This document shows positions 1 to 10,971 of a DNA stretch of 64,000 nucleotides, one piece after another (within the stretch, counting starts at the first letter, position 1; the number at the start of each line of letters is the position of its first letter). A program made the translations under genes and the position numbers. This stretch comes from Laguncularia racemosa (Eukaryota > Streptophyta > Magnoliopsida > Myrtales > Combretaceae), in assembly GCA_037954665.1 (NCBI GenBank), contig JBBMOL010000072.1:1948340-2012339 (forward strand), read 5' to 3'. Under the pieces are notes generated by a model. The model was not told where the DNA came from. It saw only the letters and a program-made list of their open reading frames with translations, and did no database searches.

Positions 1-1000
1 GAATTTAATAATATTGTAAATGAACCTGATTGAATATGTATGTGATTGTGAATTGCTGGGTTCGAGAAACCGAGTGTGGGTCAATGTTCTTATGATAACA
101 CCCGAATGATTAGTATGTAACGTTGTCCCTAGTAGAATCGTGTAGCGAAATAATTCGAGTCGTATTGTGATGTGTAATGTGAAAGGCTGATGTGTGAGAA
201 CTCATGGACAGTAGAGAGTACCCACTATTATATATATTATGTATGGTAATAGACTCATGGATAAAGAGGAATACATTTTTCATATATATATATATATTGT
301 TTGTGGAAGGATTTTGAAGGATGTTTATGAATGTTATGTGTGATATGTTTATGATGTGATTGCGTATCAGCTGAAGATTGTGAAAGATAGATAAAATTGT
401 ATATGAATATTATATTGCATCTCGCATGTGTTATTGCTTCTGGCATGGTTTGTGTGAGTGCATGTAAGTATGCACTGCACTAAGCGTTAATTCACTCCTT
501 ATGAGAATTTTTTTTTTAGTTATAGATGTTACAAGAGAATGGTAGGATATGTTGAAACCTTAAGGGAAACAACTCAAGATCATAATAATGAAGAGAATGT
601 AGAATATGTCTATTACAACGATTAGTAGATAGACTAAGGAAAGACATATGTTAAATTTCTTATTTATTCATTTTGAGAATTTTTATTGTAAGTGCACCTT
701 AATCACTTTCACTATTTAATTTGAGAAAAAATTTGATGACTTATTATTGAGGATGGGAAATTTCATTAATTTCTATTATGTAATAAATTATTTATGATTA
801 TTATTAGGAGTACAGGAATATGAGTATTAGATAATAGTAATGATTGAGTATTTACGTATCTTTAGGAAATAAGAACATATGGCGAGCCGTAACATACTCG
901 GGTTTTGGGACGCTATATCTTTTGTTCATCCACTATGGTCTTTTCAAGTTTAAATATTATTTATAGATTAATTGATAAGAAAGTGAAACATAGGTTATTT
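1..1000. other. Unassigned AT-rich sequence, possible repeat relic
   Basis: No convincing coding region was found. The stretch has patches of mixed composition (for example around 880-930) among AT-rich DNA, which suggests an old repeat such as an LTR, but no protein motif, primer-binding site or terminal repeat was found to prove it. Confidence 0.3.
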
Positions 1001-2435
1001 TTCTAGAGGTGGATGACTTTTAGAGATTAATTCAAAAAAATCACTTTTTATTTTACTTTTAAGTAAATTATTTTCTCATTTTAAAAAAGACAACGATTTT
1101 TTTTTTTCAAAGGGGAAAGATGCTTTTCTTTGTAAAGGATAACATATGCCTAACAAATACAAGAAAATATTTTTCTGAAAGTTATTTTCCTAAAACATCT
1201 AGTGCCTAAAAGGTTTTGTGGTTTGGGTCTCTAATAAGGGTGAACATGTAAAGTATAGGTTTTCATTTTTTTTTTTAAATCAAAACCTATTCTCTAATAG
1301 TACCCCTAGAATCATCATATATGTTATACTGTATAAACTTACAAAGTAAAGGATAACATGTGAAACTTGCAAATTTTATCTTATATATATATATATATAT
1401 ATTTCAAGTTTATGTGATATTTAAAAGATAATTTATATGTAAATTATAAATTTTTAATATGAAAAATTTATAAAACTTGTAACAAAAAATATGTAAAATT
1501 AAAAAAAAAATCAATCTTAATTATTTCAAGTCCTACCATCTTACTAATTAGCAAATAGGAAAGAATAAGATAAATAAAAATAGAAAACCTAAAGTTAAAA
1601 AGGAAAATAAAGAATAAAGAAAGGAAAGAGAGATTTTATTAGGTTTAATCGTTTAAGATTATTAACTTATGAATTTAAGCTCTTCTCTTTTTTTTTATTA
1701 AAACATTTATTGTATAAAAATTATAATATTATTATTTTCCATCCATTTATTAATATTAGTTAATAATATTTTATAAGATGAATACATAATACCTTAAAAC
1801 CTATATTTCAATATAATTTTATTGACATACTTTAATTTATAAAAATAAATTATAAAAAATTTATATTTAAAATCTATTTTATAACTATTAATACTTACTT
1901 AAAACCCAAGTAATACCAGCTGATTCACACACAACAACTGTATCAACACGTCTCCATCTTTCAAGCGATAGGCTCTATGCATGCGCTTGGTAAGGAATTG
2001 AACCCTTTTTTTTTTTTTTTTTTTTTGGAAAATTAAGAATGGTCAGACCTACTAAAGTGGGTAGCATATTTTATTCCTAGAGACCCAGACCATAGTTGAA
2101 ACCTGGAAACAGATTCATTGCGTCGCTTAAATAATTCAATGAAAGTAATGTAATTTTGGGATAAAGTACTCAATTTCTGAAAAAAATCACATGCGATCGC
2201 AACTATGAAGTAGTCAGACGGGAAAATCAAACCTATAATTATTATAAGTAGGGAAGGATGGACCATGTCACATCGAGGAAGATGAGTTTTACCATTCATC
2301 AAATAAAAAATTATATAAACTTCACCTACGGTTTTCTATTTTGGTGAGTAAGTGATATGTTTTTTTTTTTTTTTTTTTTACAAATAAGTGATTTATATTT
2401 ATATTTATTTGTTAATTTTGACCAAAAACGTATGT
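1001..2435. other. AT-rich intergenic DNA
   Basis: The stretch holds homopolymer A and T runs and a (TA)n run near 1383-1402. An open frame on the minus strand at 2033-2302 shows no recognisable motif and is not called as a gene. Nothing else was seen. Confidence 0.5.
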
Positions 2436-3749
2436 CAATTTTTTATTAATTAATGATGATTAGTTTAATAAAATATTATACAAAAAAGCCAAAATTCAAA
2501 GAGAAAAACTGAGCAGCTATTGCAATTGCCCTATCAATGGCAACATTTCTTTTTTTCTATTTTCCCTTGCTATTTCATTCTTTAAATTTTCTATAAATTT
2601 TATTAAATTTTTTAAATAAATATATTAAATAGTATTAAGATTATAACCAATTAAAAGCTGACACTTATTCCTTGTCAAAAAGTTAACAAATAACAATAAA
2701 ATACAAGTCATATATTTATAAAAAAAGTAAAATTACAAGTCACTTGTTTAAAAAACCTCTAAAACGTAGGTCATATCTAAGTAATTCCATATTGAAACTA
2801 TTGATAAAAACGAATTTGTCTTCTCCTTGCAATCACAGCATGTTATCACAACACATTTCATTAACTAGAGCCGTAGGAAAGTAAAACATGTAATATAAAG
2901 AAAAATGACCATTAATTTCCTCACAATATAAGAGGAAACTTTTTAATAGGTCTCTAAACACTCATTAAAATGATTATATACATATAAGGACTATACAATT
3001 TTGAAGTGCGCAATAAGAAATTGCTTATTATATTTTTGAAAATATTTTATTATTGTCTTTATTTACGAGATATTTTATTTATTAAAAGTGAAAAAAATGA
3101 CCGGTGATACTTGTAAATATATATTTTAAAAAAACAACGGGACTTTTTATATTCATGATGATATTTTATTTTAATAAGCAATTTAATAAATTTTTAGGAG
3201 TAAACCCTGCGCAATTATTATTGGGTCCACAATTACAAAGCTTTATCAATTATACGTAAGGCAAATAGAAAATCAATATCTTTTTTTTTTTGAATGATTA
3301 GGTAGCACATTTGTGATATAGTTTCAAAAAATGCAAGAGATGCTTTTTTATGTATTCAAGAAATAATCTGATTAAATTACAATATTTTTTTGAAATATAT
3401 ATCAATATACCTAATTAAACTTTTACTTATTAAATTTTACATATGAAGTTTAAACCACTAAATGTTATGCCTAAATAAATTGTTGCATGTTTATCAAATA
3501 TGATATGTACACATCAATTTTTTTTAAGTAAAAAGATAATAAAATAATCAATGATCGGTCAAAAGGTATAAATATAGGTAAAATAATAAATTTATTAAAG
3601 AAAAATCCAATTAGGTATGATATTTAACATATTAAAATTTTAGACATAAAATTTTGATCAATATTATTTCAAGCTCTAACAACTTATCGAGTTATAAAAG
3701 ATTGTTGACTTTTTACTTGATTTCTATAAACACGATGATAATTTATTTA

Positions 3750-4958
3750 AATAATCTAGCTCTTATCATTTTTAATCTTATCATATATGTAATAATTATT
3801 TTTATTATACATAATTTTACATGAAAATGAAAAATGTATGAACAAAAAACATTGACTAACTGCTTGATTTTCTTATGAATATTTAAGATTAAATATACCA
3901 ACATCTAAATAAAATGTATGGACTTTTTTTTTTTCTTATCCATCACATGTTCATTTTTCTTCTTTAATACTATCAAATTGCTGATGGCGACTGAAACTTT
4001 GGTCACATTGAATACACATATAAAATAATTGATGTGACAACCGACATACTAACCCTTATGATTAAAAATCAAGGTCAAAAAAGTAAAAACTTAAAAAAAA
4101 ACAAAAAAAAAAAAAGGAAGAAAAATGGCGTTGAGTATTACGACGTCAGTCCCAAGTGATCGAGAAAGCCAAAGCTTTAAGACTTTTCTCAAGTGAATAG
4201 TGCAAGGTTTGAAATTTCTTATGCTTGATTACAGGAACGTAATTCAGCCGACAAGTCATATGGTGGAAGTGGAACCCATTGTTTGGATCGAAGAAGGAAA
4301 GCGACGTCCATCATTCATCCAATCCATTTTATATTCCCCTAGGCAATTTTTCACCAAACTTGTTCCTCAAGAATCTCTCTCTCTTTCATCGAGGTAAAAA
4401 AATAAAAAATACTTAAAATAGTGGATGAAAAATTGCATACTATACAGACTTTGGAATAATGTTGCGATCATTAATTATTATGAAAGAAGCGTGGTTAATA
4501 GCGTTTTAACTATTTTTTGTTTTGATAGAATATTAATTGATTTTACAACAACGAAATAAGATAGTTATTTTTATTCTGTGATTTATTTTTTATATTGTTT
4601 ATAAAATTATTATTACTATAAAACAAAACATTATAATAACTTCATATAATAAAAAATAATAATTTTATCTAAAAGTATAATAATGTAATAGTGCTACCAG
4701 GTCGCCGGAGGTGATGTCGGATTTGACCAAGTCAAAAGGAGAAAGTCAAAACTTCACACCCGGCCAACTATGTTTTTTCATAGGAACCGTCTACTTAAGC
4801 AACTCACAAGATGCCACGTGTGATATATCCGACCCGTGCATCCAGCTGAAAACGAATTAATCGTGTATAATAAAATATACAAATATCAATCTCGAAGTAG
4901 CCTAATGAGTTGTACCTAATTGAATATTTATTTCAGTTCCAACTACAAATAATACAAT
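3750..4958. promoter_or_regulatory. Upstream segment present only in copy A, with W-box and G-box motifs
   Basis: Copy B goes directly from the sequence matching A 3745 to that matching A 4959, with TAAT-like microhomology at the join, so B probably lost this piece. The segment contains TTGACC at 4723 and GTCAA (reverse W-box cores) at 4731 and 4745, followed by a G-box CACGTG at 4815-4820. This is the densest cis-element cluster seen upstream of the gene. The reading 4200-4397 inside it is not supported as a gene. Function as an enhancer is inference only. Confidence 0.5.
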
Positions 4959-6247
4959 TAATAGAAAAAGAGGATTCAAACATATTTAATCATTTTTAAA
5001 GAGAAACTAAAAGCCTTAACATTAAATATTTATTTGATTTTAAATAAACCTTCACGTATAAATAAATGGCACACATTAAATAATATAAATTGATGCATAA
5101 ACTTTTTTTTAAAAGCATACAGTCTATAAGGACTCTGAGTTCACATAAATTGTAAACATCGAGACACATATTGCATAGGAAACATAATGTTTGCCAACAA
5201 ATACAAATAGAGAAAGTGTTTATGATGATACTGTTCCAATTATAACAAGAAGTTAATTATATCTTGATATACATTTACTATATAATTGCACCACTTAAGA
5301 ATAAATATATACTCTCTTTTTTTTTCATTTATCATTGAAAATAAATATAAATCCACTCGTTATAATTATGGATACAACCAAACACAAAAAAAAACATAAT
5401 GAGATAACTTGAATTTTAACATACAACGACTATAATAATAAAATCATGCTAAAATTATTTGATCAACCGCTCCCTCCGATTCATGCATTATAAAATAGAC
5501 CAGAGAAAATTAATGCATTATTAAAGCTATCATAAAATTATCTATAAAAATTGAAATCCATAAATATATATATATATATATATTTAAAACTTTATAAAAG
5601 ATGCAAGAATAAATTGTGGAAAGACATGCAATAATACATTATTATTAAGAAAAATAAATAGAAACCGTTTAAAGCTATGAAATATAAGTCAAAATACATA
5701 ACTGATTAAAAAAAAAAAAACAGAATATTCTGAGCAGCACAAGGATTAGTTATTTTTTTCCATGACTGCAAGTAATGTACTCTGTTAAATTATATTTTAA
5801 TGCATTTTTTATTTTACCATAAATTTCATCATCCTCATAACCATCAATTATTATTCCAACGAGTAAATAAGAATGGAAGAAGTAGAAATTACTTTAATTA
5901 ATCATTAACAATGCCCATATATACGAAACAGCAAATATCCATCCATACGGCATGACATTCCTAATCCAATACAAATTATTCAAGCAGTGGGGGCCTCCAA
6001 ACAGTCGCATGGATTCCGCCTTATCAACTAGCATGGAGAGTATTTAGCCATTTGTACTTTGGGAGATGATAACGTGGCCATTGGCTGAAAATGACAACTT
6101 AACCATCTTTAATTTTCCTCTGCATGTGTGTTCACACTCTTAATAAAGAATGCGAACAAGGATGCTTCCTGGAAACCGATCTCAACATCACAGTGTTAGT
6201 GTCAGCACCCAAATGTCCTAATTCTGATTCTGATTCTTATGGTTTTA

Positions 6248-6258
6248 TTTATATAAGG
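6248..6258 (+). promoter_or_regulatory. TATA box of GRAS copy A
   Basis: TTTATATAAGG is conserved exactly at 23021-23031 in copy B. It lies about 150 bp before the inferred 5'-UTR donor, so transcription probably starts near 6280-6290. The open frame 6124-6396 runs across this TATA box and is therefore promoter/leader DNA rather than a gene. Confidence 0.65.
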
Positions 6259-6397
6259 CAAAGTACCCACTTCTTATGTAAGCTTAGCTTTCATTTTGCA
6301 TCACAACACATAGCCCTTGACTCCTCTGCTCCTCTATCTAGAAGTTGTCTTCCTCTGCCAAAGGTACCAGTTATGCTAAACTGCTGTTCCTTATAAG

Positions 6398-6979
6398 GTA
6401 TATGTTTGTTTACCTGTAATATCATATTTATATTCTATGTCTAATATGTTAGGTCTGATACACAAGGAATATGTTATGCTAATATTTTCATGCAAACTTT
6501 CTTTTTTTTTTTTTTTTAACTTTGTATGGTAAGGGAATTGTCTTCAAATCTTTAGCATAAATTAATAAGGATATACGGAAGGTTATATGTGTAGTTTTCA
6601 ACAAACCTGGCAATTATGTGTAGGCAAATTATCTTTTCTTCCATGGATGGAAATATACGTGGAAAACATCTTGTGTTGTAATCGTTTCGCTTGTTTGTAT
6701 ATATATGCGTGGCTATTTTTGGAGTGAATTGACTTGCTTTTAAAGTCTAAAATCATATAAGACTGGTTTATGCATGATGCTGCTTCTACGTTTCTATTGT
6801 ATGCCATATTAAAAGGTTTTTTAAGATCTAAATTTTCGAAAATAATCGATTGATTCTAGCATGTTCATGTTAGTTTAATTTTTACAGTCGATTATGTGCT
6901 TTTTAATTACTGTCTGCGGATTTTAAATTTCTTTAATTTGAGTTTAGGGTCTAACTAGAAGTATCCTATCTTTATGCAG
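6398..6979 (+). other. 5'-UTR intron of GRAS copy A
   Basis: The donor is TAAG|GTATAT and the acceptor TTTATGCAG|GTTTC. Both are kept in copy B (23170-23779), and the third GRAS gene also has a leader intron. An alternative donor (AAAG|GTACC at 6364) and an alternative acceptor a few bases downstream exist. The position is inferred from splice consensus, without transcript data. Confidence 0.55.
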
Positions 6980-7077
6980 GTTTCAGGAGTAGTCACTATT
7001 GAAATTCTTTTCCTTACGAAACTGAAGTTAAGTTCCAGGAGGGAAGTGCGAATTTTCGTTTCGATTTCAGATTGCAG

Positions 7078-9444
7078 ATGGCATCGGATCCTCGTTTGCT
7101 TGAATTTCCCAAACTCATAGACGATTTCAAAACCGGTGGAAAAACCAATTTACCCAATTCTGATCACTACCCTTATCGCCCAAATGACTTTGAAACCAAC
7201 GATGCTTCTCTTGGTCTGTACTCCTCAGATAATCCTTCTTTATCACCCGATATCGATCTCTTAGATCCCAAACACTTGGTTTCCAGTAATGTTGATGAGG
7301 AATTAGTTTTTGGCCTGACGGGTGCAAGCCAGGATAGTAAAACATCAGACCCTCCTACCAGCATAAACACGGGTTTGGTCCAAGAGAGAGCCTCTCCTGC
7401 CCTCTCAGATGACAGTGATTCATCCTCCGATCCCGTTCTTAGGTACATAAGCCAGATGCTAATGGAAGAGAACATGGAGGAAGAATCCTGGATAATGGAC
7501 GAACAATTTGCTCTTCAAAACACGGAGAAATCACTGTATGATGCATTGAAGAAGGACAGCCCTGTTTCTCCTGACCTACAATTTGATATCAGCCAGTTCA
7601 TTGATAGCCCGGAAAGCGGTATTTCCGGAAGTAGTAATGATCATGGTACTAGTGATGCTTCTATCAATAGTACCGTGACTAGCAACTCAACTGATCCTCA
7701 TTGGATCCATGATCCTGGACAATTAGACCATGTTTTGCTTCAAGATCCACATCCTAGTGTCCAAATCCCACATACCAATACAAATTCAAATTCACGGTTT
7801 CAGGTCAATCCTATGAACGATGTGCCTCATTATGGTAATGTATCGGTGGATACTTCTGCCTATGAGATGATGGCTAGGAACGTGTTTGGTGACAGCAACT
7901 CGGTTCTTCAGTTTATGAAAGGATTGGAGGAAGCCAGCAAGTTCCTTCCCAAAAGTAGCCAACTAACTATTGACATTGGTGACAGTAAGTTGGCTTCAGA
8001 GAGAGATGAGAACAGTGGCTTGTTTTTTCCTAGTGGATCAAGGGCAAGAAAAACTCATGAGAGGGAGGATGATGATGATTTTGGAGACGGAAGGGCTAAC
8101 AAGCAAACTGCTCTTAATGTGGAAGAAGGTGAAATTTCGGAGATGTTTGATAAGGTGTTGTTGTGGAATGGAATGTGCAGTGGACCATGGCGGGGTGGTC
8201 CACCTCAGCAGAAAAATTCAACAAAGGAATCACAGCCAAATGGTCACGGTGGTGGTGGGAGGGGGCGTGGTAGGAAGCAGGGGACTAAAAATTCCGTAGA
8301 TTTGAGAACTCTTCTGATATTGTGTGCACAAGCAATCTCTTCGAATGACTTGAGGACTGCAAAAGAACTCTTAAAGCAAGTTAGGGAGCACTCTTCTCCC
8401 ACTGGCGATGGATCTCAAAGATTAGCCCATTACTTTGCAAATGGTCTTGAGGCACGATTGGCAGGAAGTGGCAGTAGCATTAATTTTACGACCAATTGCA
8501 TTTCGCCTGCTACCAAGAGGACAACAGCAGCCGATATACTCAAGGCTTATCAGCTTCATCTTTCAGTTTGTCCATTTAAGAAACTCTCCATTTTGTTTGC
8601 AAACTTTACAATTTTGAATCATGCTGCCAATGCAAAAGTGCTTCATATTGTAGACTTTGGTATTGCATATGGTTTTCAATGGCCACTTCTCATCCAGAAG
8701 CTCTCAGCTAGAGAAGGGGGTCCCCCTATATTGCGCATCACGGGGATAGACATTCCTATGTCTGGTTTTCGTCCCTTGGAGAGAATCGAAGAGACTGGTC
8801 GACGTTTGAGCAAATATTGCGAGCGCTTCAATGTTCCTTTTGAATACAATTATATTGCATCTAAGAATTGGGAGACCATCCGTGTTGAGGATCTAAAAAC
8901 GCAAAGAGATGAGGTGGTAGCGGTAAATTGTCTCTGTCAGTTCAATGGTCTTTATGATGAGACGGTTGAGGTGGATAGCCCAAGAGATGCGATGTTAAGT
9001 CTTATTAGGAAGATCAAACCGGATATTTTTGTTCATGCTATAACTAATGGATCCTACAATGCACCCTTTTTCGTCACAAGGTTCCGTGAAGCTCTTTTCC
9101 ACCTCTCCGCAGTATATGATATGTTTGATGTTACAACTAGTGCTGACGACAATGAGAGGTTGGTTATAGAAAGAGAGTTTTACGGTCGGGAGGTGATGAA
9201 CGTTGTAGCATGTGAAGGTATGGATAGGGTATGCAGGCCTGAAACGTATAAACAGTGGCAGGCTCGTCTCTTAAGGGCCAGATTTAAGCAATACCCTTTG
9301 GATCAAGAAGTCATGAAGAAGTTCCAGGGGAAGTTGAGTAACTGTTATCATAAGGACTATGTGCTCGACGAGGATAACAACTGGATGCTGCTGGGTTGGA
9401 GAGGTAGGATTATGTATGCATCGAGCTGTTGGGTGCCCGTGTAG
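7078..9444 (+). CDS. GRAS transcription factor, LISCL (SCL14/SCL33-like) subfamily, copy A
   Basis: Single-exon CDS of 788 aa. The frame extends two codons upstream to a TTG at 7072, but the first ATG is at 7078 right after a CAG, so 7078 is chosen. The GRAS domain fills residues about 407-788: leucine-heptad region I (VDLRTLLILCAQA), VHIID core as LHIVDFG near 522, heptad region II, PFYRE block with PRDAM and NAPFFVTRFREALFH near 640-680, and a C-terminal SAW block with GWRGR and SSCWVPV. The divergent acidic N-terminus carries the LISCL motifs VLRYISQMLMEE (about 120-157) and FDKVLLWNGM (about 355), followed by a Gly/Arg-rich basic linker that could be a nuclear signal. Family role: nuclear co-activators such as SCL14, which acts with TGA factors in stress and detoxification responses; transfer of that role here is inference. 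Length is normal for the subfamily and the frame is intact. Confidence 0.96.
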   Translation: MASDPRLLEFPKLIDDFKTGGKTNLPNSDHYPYRPNDFETNDASLGLYSSDNPSLSPDIDLLDPKHLVSSNVDEELVFGLTGASQDSKTSDPPTSINTGLVQERASPALSDDSDSSSDPVLRYISQMLMEENMEEESWIMDEQFALQNTEKSLYDALKKDSPVSPDLQFDISQFIDSPESGISGSSNDHGTSDASINSTVTSNSTDPHWIHDPGQLDHVLLQDPHPSVQIPHTNTNSNSRFQVNPMNDVPHYGNVSVDTSAYEMMARNVFGDSNSVLQFMKGLEEASKFLPKSSQLTIDIGDSKLASERDENSGLFFPSGSRARKTHEREDDDDFGDGRANKQTALNVEEGEISEMFDKVLLWNGMCSGPWRGGPPQQKNSTKESQPNGHGGGGRGRGRKQGTKNSVDLRTLLILCAQAISSNDLRTAKELLKQVREHSSPTGDGSQRLAHYFANGLEARLAGSGSSINFTTNCISPATKRTTAADILKAYQLHLSVCPFKKLSILFANFTILNHAANAKVLHIVDFGIAYGFQWPLLIQKLSAREGGPPILRITGIDIPMSGFRPLERIEETGRRLSKYCERFNVPFEYNYIASKNWETIRVEDLKTQRDEVVAVNCLCQFNGLYDETVEVDSPRDAMLSLIRKIKPDIFVHAITNGSYNAPFFVTRFREALFHLSAVYDMFDVTTSADDNERLVIEREFYGREVMNVVACEGMDRVCRPETYKQWQARLLRARFKQYPLDQEVMKKFQGKLSNCYHKDYVLDEDNNWMLLGWRGRIMYASSCWVPV

Positions 9445-10036
9445 GACGTCATAATTGCGATCCGTCCTAAGGGAAGCGGCCTTTTTGATCATATGTATGT
9501 GCTGAAGTTGAAGGACTTGTTTCCTTCTTGTCTTAAAATGTATGTCCTACTACAGACGCAGAATCTTTCCGCTGCGAATTCTGCATTGATTTTCTCTGCT
9601 AATATGATTTAGGAGCCAGGAGTATGTTGCATGTTTTCTCTAGCAGATTGTGTGCAGCAGCAGCACATGAAGCGCTTCAAAGTTGGAACCAGGCAATGGG
9701 CTGATTGGTTCATGGTTTTGTTAGCATCATCGATCGCTTCTCAAAGGGCAGGCTTCACCATAATACGAAAGCATCAATTTTGTCAAAGTCAGAAAGGAAG
9801 ACCTCGTGCTCTTTGTAAATTAGTATAGTATTATCAGGACGCTAAATCACTTAGCTTTCTCATAATCTATTTCTTCATATTTTGTACCAGTATTTGCATT
9901 ACTGATATAAGATGAACCATGTAGGTGGCAGATGCTTTCTGACTGATGGTAGTTGCAGATAAAAAGGAAATAAAAACAAAACGCAATTCCAAAGGGAAAA
10001 TCAGAAGATGTTAAGATTCCATTCACTGACTTGTAA
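9445..10036 (+). other. 3'-UTR and downstream flank of GRAS copy A
   Basis: This sequence aligns with 26251-26901 of copy B apart from an extra block of about 60 bp in B. The small open frame 9631-9828 is disrupted in copy B by that block and by substitutions, so it is treated as untranslated. Homology between the copies stops at about 10036. Confidence 0.6.
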
Positions 10037-10955
10037 TTTTATATCCAGTATAAAGGGAAGAGCTTGAATGGAGGAAGAGTATTTTCGCAAACATTGCAAA
10101 AAAATGAAGGTCATAGTGTTGAAAATTGTTTTCAAATCATTGGATATCCAAATTAGTATAAGGGAAACAAAATTTTTAAGCCACAGTCGCAGGTTGCAAC
10201 ACAATGTGTAGTAGAGAAAGTTGATTCTTCAATTGCGATACCTTCTGATCATGTTGATACAGGTATGACTGATTCCAATGCTAATAATGTGGTTTATCAG
10301 CATGTGTCAAGAAGTTCTGAGGATGATGAAAGGGAAAGAGTCACGAGAAAGTTCTATGGTTAATATGGTTCATCAAGTACTCCTCAACCTTTGTCTTGTT
10401 TTAGTTCAATGAATAATGATGTTGGTCGATTAATTGTTGACACAGGTGCCACCAATCACATGACACCATTTAAATCACTTCTTTACAACCTAAATACTTT
10501 ACCGAAACCCATTTTGGTTAGACTACCCAGTGGGAGTGCAAAACTGGTCACAATGATTGGTTTTGCTCACATTAATGCACGTTTGATTCTCCATAACGTG
10601 TTTCTTATCCTTGATTTTACTCAATGTCTCTTATTAGTGAGTGAAGTGTTACAAGAAAACAATCTAATAGTATTAGTTGATAATTCTTTGTTGACATTTC
10701 AGGACTAGAAAACTAAAATACCTTTTACTTCAGCTATGGTTTGGAACTGACTGTATGTTATATAATCTAAAGCCATAAAGAATTTTAGGTCTCTAGATGA
10801 AATTGTTATAAATTCTTCTTCTATCAGTCTATCTTGTAATAAAGAAAACCAATCGCGTTTGTTTCATACAAGGTTAAGTCATTCTTCTCTTTTAAAGATG
10901 CTTCACATTGATAATTGTAACTCTTTTGATATGACAAATTTCTCGTCGGCTATAT
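10037..10955 (+). mobile_element. Ty1/copia relic: gag end, protease, pre-integrase start
   Basis: Translation gives, in order, a damaged zinc knuckle (GHSVENCF near 10110, with a frameshift in an A run), the aspartic-protease motif LIVDTGATNHMT (open frame 10391-10708), and a GAG_pre-integrase stretch (LFHTRLSHSSLLKML near 10860-10910). Integrase, reverse transcriptase and RNase H are absent. A (TA)n run at about 10951-10971 marks the broken end. It lies exactly in the spacer between the two GRAS duplicates. The DTGA protease and GAG_pre-integrase domain are established copia features. Confidence 0.85.
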
Positions 10956-10971
10956 ATATATATATATATAT

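Larger units (their letters stand above)
2436..10036 (+). repeat. Tandem duplication copy A (GRAS gene with flanks)
   Basis: This 7.6 kb segment aligns in the same orientation with 12528-26901. It starts at a shared CAATTTTTTATTAATT and ends just after ACTGACTTGTAA. It includes about 4.6 kb upstream of the GRAS gene, the 5'-UTR intron, the CDS and about 590 bp downstream. Copy A keeps about 1.2 kb (roughly 3750-4958) absent from copy B. It lacks the MULE of copy B, about 33 bp near B 13306, and about 60 bp of 3'-UTR present in B near 26610-26670. Confidence 0.93.

Noticed and set aside
2033..2302. Minus-strand open frame of 89 codons
   Set aside because: Contains no family motif, lies next to a long poly-T run, and has no splice or promoter context.
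3750..4958. Considered as a TTAA-flanked transposon insertion in copy A
   Set aside because: The ends show no inverted repeat, and the join in B is better explained by microhomology deletion; outgroup data would decide.
6124..6396. Plus-strand open frame of 90 codons upstream of GRAS A, with a similar one at 22903-23151 upstream of B
   Set aside because: It crosses the TATA box and leader; the two copies differ by indels that shift the frame, so it is promoter/leader sequence.
7173..7475. Antisense open frames within the GRAS CDS, repeated at 23973-24275, 25801-26157 and 49485-50794
   Set aside because: Shadows of the strong sense coding frame; no independent motifs.
9631..9828. Open frame in the GRAS A 3'-UTR
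   Set aside because: Not conserved in copy B, where an extra block of about 60 bp and substitutions break it.
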